A stretch of DNA of 64,000 bases, taken from contig CAJNOP010000233.1 in the NCBI GenBank assembly GCA_905250075.1, positions 169,953-233,952 of the forward strand, in the 5' to 3' direction. The translations under genes were made by a program, and so were the position numbers. Below, one piece after another: positions 58,401 to 64,000 of this stretch. Numbering within the stretch: position 1 is the stretch's first letter; each line of letters opens with the position of its first letter. Origin of the DNA: Rotaria sp. Silwood1 (taxonomy: Eukaryota > Rotifera > Eurotatoria > Philodinida > Philodinidae). The notes beneath the pieces were generated by a model that saw only the letters and a program-made list of their open reading frames with translations, was not told the origin of the DNA and did no database searches.

Positions 58401-61400
58401 CGTCATTACTCAATGAAAATCAAAAACTTTTTTTTACCAAAATGATCAACGAAAAAAGCTCTACAAAGTCCGAAATGAGAGAAAATTTTCCGAGTATCCT
58501 TATTATTCGTTTATGTGTAAAAACAAAAGCATTGTTTTTGACAATACAAATAAGTGATTTTCTATATAAAACTATATGTGTTTGATGAATTTAGTACATT
58601 GTAAACATTTTCGAAATGATGAAATATTAGAGTTCATCTATATAAATTGTTTTCATTTTGATTTATTTATTTGATATTTTTTTTCTAAAAAAAGTGTTCA
58701 AATACAAATATTTGCTTCTATAAAATTTAAATGATACAATCTTATTAAATATAAGTTATGAATTTCGTTTTTTTTCTGGAAAATAAAATCACTAATTTAA
58801 AGTTTCTTCCTATAGAAAACTATCAAATTTTTCTTGCATACTAACAATTTTCGATCGTTTTTTTTTTTATAGATTATGGTTAAGTGGTGTAGGCATTGCT
58901 GATATTCTTGATGGAAGTATTAATACAAGTGTTCAACAACATATAGTAAGATAAAAATTTATTTTGTTTTTTTTTCATAAAAATATATATTTGTGAATTT
59001 GTTTAGCAAAATGATTTACAAGATTTTGGTCGTTTAATATTAATGTTAGCATGTAATTCAATTGTAGGTGCTCAAAAAGAACATTTACAAACATCATTAG
59101 AAATTGTTCAAAGAAGTTATTCACATGATCTTAAAAATCTTATATTGTAATAAAAAAAAATTTTGATTTTATTTTTACTACAGTTGAAGGTTTTTTTTTT
59201 TAGACATTTCTTATTACCATCAAATCCATTAAAACCAAAAAGTATTAATGATTGTATGCCAATGATTGGTGCACGATTTTATGCACATATTGATAATTTA
59301 CATGTACGTGGTGATATACTTGAAAATGAATTAGCAAAAGTAAGTTAGATTTTTATAATAAAAAATTATTGATCAATTAGAATTTCATTTAATTAAATTA
59401 CATAATCATTAATGATTATCAATATATCTTTCAATTTGATATTAAAATAATAAAGTTTAATAGTATCTATATTAAAATTCTTGTTTGTTGACAAAGAATT
59501 CTAATTGCACTTCATTGTTCGATAAAAATGTAATTTCTTTTTCATGTCCTACAAATCTCAATTATCTCGTCTGACGATCATTACTGAATGTCAACATTTA
59601 TCTTTACAATTGATTGAAATGTTACGAAAAGACTAAAACAATATCTATTTCAAAATAATAAAAACCTTCAATAGGTGAAAAATCCTGATTAAACAAAAAC
59701 TATGTAGATTATCGGAGATTTCTAAGCATGCGTATTTATCAAGGGAGAAGGAGCGAAAATGCCATACTTCAGCGTACTTCCAGACAGTGACGTGCCCAGA
59801 GGGGGGGATTGGGGGGATCGATCCCCCCTGGAGAAATACGAACACTTGGAGGGGGATACGGGCCGAATTATTTTCGCGTGCCTAAAACCAGTTTCTCTCC
59901 ACAGTGGTCCTCCCTGGGAACGATCAATCCCCCCAGAAAAAATTCCTGGGCACGCCACTGCTTCCAGACGATGTGATAACTATGAATCATCAGATCTCTT
60001 TAGCTATTTCAAGTCTACTATCGACCTATATTATGATATATTAGTCCGAGTCCAGTCTACGTAAGTCTTTCAAACAGAAAAGCCCAAATACTTCACGGTA
60101 CTTCCAATTCGGAAGTACCGTGAAGTATTTGGACTTTAGAGTGAGGTTGATTTAAGTAAGTTGGACTCTGGCTAATATATCGTAACACTGGTCGATAGTA
60201 GACTTGAAATAGCTAAAGAGATCTGATGCACAGTTATCACATAGTCTGGAAGTATGGCATTTTTGCTCCTTCTCTCTTGGTATTTATTCTTATATCTAAT
60301 TAATTTTGATTGTAGTCATTTTATTAATATTTTTTCTTTGTCATATTAATCATGTCGCTATTTGATGAAAAAAAGAAAATCAATTCTTTATTATATAAAC
60401 TAATCAATGTTTTATTTAATTTTATATATGAAAAAATCCATAACAATTCAAACATATAGAAAATGATTTAAAAAAAAGAAAACATTTTGATCTTTTGTTA
60501 TTTACATTAAAAAAAAATATCTATTGTCTACTAACTTCCTTTTAAATGACATGGCGTCTCAGTTACAAATCGCAAAAAAGAAAAAATCTCACTCATGTTT
60601 AGTTTTCTTTTTTACAACTCTATCTTAACCCTTTTGCAATGATATACTGTAAAATAAAGCTCAATCGCTTTTAAAAAACTATCATACTCTATGAACCAAT
60701 GTTCCCTAGCCATCCGAAAATAGGAATATATATGAATTTTTGATGTAATTATATCGATTCACTAGAGATTATGTAATGCACACAAATATAACACACTTAT
60801 AGTAATATTATCATTTCCGTCAAGTTAATATAAATTAATAAAGATTTTTCGAGTGACCAGAATTTCGTCTATTAAGATTTTCATCAATGGTAAAATTCCA
60901 GAATCTTAATGTTTGAAATTGAAAAAAAAAATAGATAAGCTTGCGGACTTATTTTTTGATAAGATGCTCTACTCTTCATGTACCATTACTGATATACGAA
61001 GTTAATCAATATAAACTATGAAAAATCAAGAACAAAAATTTTTGTTTTTTTTTGAGGAACTTGATTGTAGTCGTTTATTTCGACTGATTTGTAAACTCAA
61101 TACATTACTCGAACGACCTGAGTATGTAAAATTAATTTCATTTATTTATATAAATAAATAATATTCTTCTTAAAAGACATTCAATAAATCAAGCTTGGTC
61201 AGAAACAGGTGATCGATATATTCTAAAATTATTTCGTGATTTTATATTTCATTCAATTGGTTTCGAGGGTGAACCAGTTATGGATATGGCACATATTGTT
61301 CAATGTTTAAATAAAGTAAAACATTACAAAAAATTCTTATTAATAATTTATTCTTTTAGTTTGATGCTGGTTCACATGATAAAATTTGTTTAACATCACG

Positions 61401-61503
61401 TGATGAACAAAATGTTATTATTGTTAGTTATTCCGAATTACATCAAGCATTTGAACGTTCATTTACTGAATTAATGAATTATGGATCGACAGGATCATCT
61501 TGA
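52422..61503 (+). CDS. PAN3: PAN3, pseudokinase subunit of the PAN2-PAN3 deadenylase
   Basis: Sixteen exons, 1908 nt, 635 residues: 52422-52478, 52540-52725, 54552-54636, 54868-54959, 55519-55658, 55715-55776, 56665-56823, 56904-57026, 57081-57221, 57276-57441, 58873-58945, 59007-59146, 59204-59339, 61057-61121, 61177-61315, 61360-61503. All phases close. PAN3 recruits PAN2 to poly(A) tails in cytoplasmic mRNA decay. Diagnostic blocks: FAYFMTDELRAELLRRN, YQTISYKATHIRTNAIYCLK (pseudokinase start), LLAEALIWEYVVQLSSLIRT, LILMLACNSIVGAQKEHLQT, MPMIGARFYAHIDN, LFRLICKLNTLLERPEH, WSETGDRYILKLFRDFIFH, and DAGSHDKICLTSRDE. The order and spacing follow human PAN3 throughout. The N-terminus is short: the CCCH zinc finger and a clear PAM2 motif are not seen, so an upstream exon may be missing from this model. 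Exon 14 uses an unusual TTTTGAG acceptor. Introns 6, 10 and 13 carry fold-back elements. Confidence 0.93.
55838..56580. mobile_element. Fold-back element, family F5, in PAN3 intron 6
   Basis: Long inverted arms: CCTAAAAGGATTCGAGTCCA near 56020 is mirrored near 56455, and TGTCCACAGATAAGTCTA is mirrored by TAGACCTATCTGTGGACA. Shares the CAGATAgGT...AATTTCAGCTCAAAA core with the element at 38551, so they are one family. Non-coding; it fills most of the intron. Confidence 0.75.
57770..58550. mobile_element. Fold-back element in PAN3 intron 10
   Basis: The left arm (GGATACTCGGAAAATTTTCT, then GACGATGTTATAGTCAAAAT) is mirrored on the right (ATTTTGGCTATAACATCGTC, then AGAAAATTTTCCGAGTATCC). The centre contains CACTAAAACCTCACTAAA, like the pogo-type end at 36868, and a tandem patch of about 29-bp units ending ATTAATTAATCGCTAACT (58085-58215). 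Confidence 0.7.
59735..60279. mobile_element. Fold-back element in PAN3 intron 13, interrupted by a MITE
   Basis: The left arm (GGGAGAAGGAGCGAAAATGC, then CAGATCTCTTTAGCTATTTC) is mirrored on the right (GAAATAGCTAAAGAGATCTG, then GCATTTTTGCTCCTTCTCTC). At its centre CCAAATACTTCACGGTACTT is mirrored too. The left arm is split by the hAT MITE at 59785-59960, so the MITE is younger. Confidence 0.8.
59785..59960. mobile_element. hAT-like MITE nested in the intron 13 fold-back
   Basis: 176 bp with termini CAGTGACGTGCCCAG and CTGGGCACGCCACTG, flanked by an exact 8-bp duplication CTTCCAGA (59777-59784 and 59961-59968). The interior has GGGGGGATTGGGGGGATCG mirrored by CGATCAATCCCCCCAG. The ends resemble family M1 (CAGTGGCGTAGC), so it is a related hAT group. 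Confidence 0.9.
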
Positions 61504-61625
61504 ATTCAATTATTTCTCTTTTTGTCTGTTATGTAAACATCATCATCATCATCATTTTTTGTGTTCATCATGTCTGTATATAAAATCGTTATTATATGTA
61601 TAAAAACAAAACAAAAAAAACAAAA

Positions 61626-61631
61626 AATAAA
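61626..61631 (+). terminator. Poly(A) signal of PAN3
   Basis: AATAAA lies 123 bases after the PAN3 stop. The sequence from there to 62127 is AT-rich with long T and A runs and holds no gene. Confidence 0.5.
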
Positions 61632-62127
61632 ACCTATTTACACATATTATTTTTCTTTAACGTCGTTCGTTAGATATATTTTCTCTTTTGCCACTATTAT
61701 ATATTATAGAAAAACAACAACAACAATTGTTCGCTTTAAATGCGATTAACTTTCTATGGATGACAAAAGATTTTCTTCTTTTTTCTTTTTTTGTCTATGT
61801 GTTGTCTGTTTTAACCTTATATTATAGAAAGTGTCGGTGTAGTTCAAGATGTTCTTTCTTCTTTTTTTTTTTTGCTGTTCAATATATAACATTCAATTTT
61901 TTTTTTTTTTAAAAAACTATAAAAAAAAAAAAACATTACATTCTTGTTCATCATAATGGCAGATGTTGTTGTTTTAAAGCAAAAAAATAAAAAACGGTTA
62001 AAAGTGAAATATTTTAAGGGCATATAAAGAAAAATAGCATTTCTTGTGAAAGAAATAAAAGAAAAAGAAAAAAAAAACGAAGTATTGTAACACTTTTTCT
62101 TCCTAAGACAAGATTTTAGTTTATAAC

Positions 62128-63700
62128 ATGACACAATTTGAAATAAATAATTCAAATAATAATGAAGTAGATCGTATTCTTCCATTACCATATCTTCCAA
62201 CATATATTGCACGGTTAGTATTCTATAATATTTTTACTAGATTGATATTTCTTTTGTTTTTTTCAAAATACATTCTCAAAGAAATATTTTTTGTAAGATG
62301 AAATTGTATCGTTGACTTGTTAATTGTAATGTTTCGTTTAAGAACGAGAACATAAAGATAGCTTCCTTTTGTGACTATTAAATCAAACTTTTGCATGAAA
62401 CAAAAAAAAAATGAAGAAACACCGCCAGTTTCTTCAATCAAGCTAAAACTATTTTCACGTATATACTATACTCTGTTTTGGATGGATATTATTCTTTTGT
62501 GTTTCGAAAAATATTGTTGTATGTACTGATTTTTGGTAACTCTATTCAAATCAATATACATTTTTAGCATTCTTTCGATATTTTAGCTTTTTTTTATTCG
62601 AAGGATAAAGCATAAAATGATATCCACTCGAAACAGTAACTAGTGCCTATAAATATAATTTAAAATTCGATTGGAAATAACATTGCGAAGAAACATAAGC
62701 CGTTATTCAATATTGTAATCTTAGTATCTCATAGAAGACAATATCTGAAAACTTTGAGTCTATGAAAAGCTTTGCCTTAGTCATCGAGATCTACTTGCTC
62801 GAAAAATTTCAAATGTTTCTGATCAGCTATTCTCTAGAAAATTATTCTGTAAACATTCGCTATGATTTCAATTTTATTCTTCGAAATAAATTAAGATTTT
62901 TTTGGATATTCATTTTAATATCAAAAAAAAGATGAATAAAATAAGATCGATCTTAAAATATTAATAAATTCTTGAATGAACTTTTAGTCGTCCGAATAAT
63001 ACAAAATTAAATTCAGAAGATACAATATCAATTTATAATTCAATATTTACAACAAATTGGCAGAAAGCATCTGATAATTATGCTACAAAACATCGTAATA
63101 TTTATGGTTCATCATATATAAATATTGATCTTGAATCGATTCAAACATTACCAAAACAATATGATACATATAAACAATATCTTTATCAACAAGATGAACC
63201 CAATTCAACAGTATGTTGTTAATTCATTAAATTGTTCTTAGAAATTTATTTTTGCTATTAGGATTCATTGAACCGTATTCATCCGTTAATTGTTCCAAAT
63301 CATTTAACGTAAATTAGATTTTTCTTTTTAAGAAAATTTATTTATTTATTTATTTATTTTTCATTAGACAAACAAGTATGAAATGGTCTCAATTTCTTGA
63401 TGAACATCCTGATCGTTTTAAAATTGCTTATCCATTACCTGATGAAGAAAATGATTTATATATTCCATCTCGACCAGGTCGTTATCCTGTAAGTTTTTAT
63501 TTTTATTAAATTGTAATTTTTGATAGCTTTTTTTTTTCTCTATTAAGTATCAAACAAATAAAGAATTACCTAATTTCTATACGGGATTAACAAGTCGAAT
63601 TCATCCTGCAACAAATCCATTTCGACAATTAGAGTCAAGACAAAAATCTACAAGTGCTCATCCAATATGGTTTCCTTATGGTACTGCACGTCGTCGATAA
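62128..63700 (+). CDS. Unrecognised five-exon gene (209 aa, Tyr/Pro/Arg-rich)
   Basis: Exons 62128-62213, 62988-63210, 63262-63308, 63368-63488 and 63548-63700 make 630 nt in consistent phase. The protein starts MTQFEINNSNNNEVDRILPL and has no signal peptide, membrane helix or known domain that I can see. Features: PYLPTYIARRPNN near residue 21, TNWQKASDNYATKHRNIY in the middle, MKWSQFLDEHPDRFKIAY, PSRPGRYPYQTNKELPNFY, and the end SAHPIWFPYGTARRR. Short proteins rich in Tyr, Pro and Arg with such spacing occur among ciliary or sperm-axoneme microtubule inner proteins, but that is only a suggestion. The clean exon structure and coding-like codons make it a real gene. Confidence 0.75.
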
Positions 63701-63770
63701 TAAACAATCACAATTTTATAATACTATTTATTCGATAAACATCAATTTCAAACAATTATCCACAAAAAAA

Positions 63771-63776
63771 AATAAA
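63771..63776 (+). terminator. Poly(A) signal of the five-exon gene
   Basis: AATAAA lies 71 bases after the stop codon. Confidence 0.5.
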
Positions 63777-63864
63777 GAATGAATCTATTTTTCTGAGTTA
63801 ATTTTTTTGTTTTTTTAGAAAATCATCTTTCGGATTATTTTTTTAATAAAACTATAATCTGCAC

Positions 63865-64000
63865 CAGTGACGTAGCCATGGGTAGGGTCATTGTACAATT
63901 GCCCATAGCTCCAAAAGTTATTGCCAATAGATATTTTTGAAATCATAATGGTTGCCCTTAGCTGCCCGTAACTCAAAATAGTTCGGCTGATGAATTGCCC
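63865..64000. mobile_element. hAT-like MITE (family M1), copy 2, cut by the window end
   Basis: Starts CAGTGACGTAGCCATGGGTA and runs to the window end in the reverse orientation of the copy at 15237. Shared phrases include CCCATAGCTCCAAAAGTTAT and GATATTTTTGAAATCATAA. Compared with copy 1 it lacks about 40 internal bases around the repeated ATGGGCAAT phrase. Confidence 0.8.

Noticed and set aside
61561-62441. Frames between PAN3 and the next gene
   Set aside because: Phe/Lys-rich translations of T and A runs in 3' flank and intron sequence.

Overview
The window looks like nuclear DNA of a bdelloid rotifer, probably an AT-rich genus such as Rotaria (inference). Evidence: compact genes with short AT-rich GT..AG introns, G-rich TGTGGG-type tracts resembling the bdelloid telomere repeat, many inverted-repeat transposons, expanded families (ankyrin-ADP-ribosyltransferase, FG-GAP propellers), and a gene-bearing palindrome of the kind reported for Adineta vaga.

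Layout. 1-8.4 kb is subtelomere-like: a 34-bp tandem array, two fold-back elements, TGTGGG-like tracts in both orientations, and one intact gene (5094-6239, ankyrin plus R-S-E ADP-ribosyltransferase). 8.4-24 kb is a transposon and gene-relic zone. It holds a broken unknown gene, a Maf-family fragment, a nearly whole RTE-type LINE (11.84-14.95 kb), a trypsin-like protease gene on the minus strand, a possible small secreted peptide, a RasGAP exon relic, an FGF-like terminal exon, and a 1.16-kb hAT-type element with a second hAT MITE nested in it. 24.1-43.5 kb is a large imperfect palindrome: each arm carries a two-exon gene for a membrane-anchored seven-repeat FG-GAP protein, the two copies converge, and a 2.7-kb loop lies between them. 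Copy B's intron has swollen with nested transposons. 43.5-49.7 kb is nearly empty, with degraded mariner-like transposase pieces. 49.7-63.7 kb is a normal host block of three + strand genes: a JPT1/HN1-like gene (5 exons), PAN3 (16 exons, PAN2-PAN3 deadenylase pseudokinase subunit), and an unrecognised 5-exon gene. The last 136 bases are a partial copy of the MITE found at 15.2 kb.

How it fits together. The genes do not form an operon or a shared pathway. The strongest themes are structural. Several hAT-type MITEs have exact 8-bp target duplications, one of them inside telomere-like repeat. Fold-back elements are abundant. G-strand telomeric sequence runs directly into C-strand sequence twice, as expected of joined chromosome ends. 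The duplicated FG-GAP genes keep exactly two cysteines, one at each end of the propeller. Exon models were made by eye from splice signals and reading phase; JPT1-like, PAN3, both FG-GAP genes and the last gene all close in phase.
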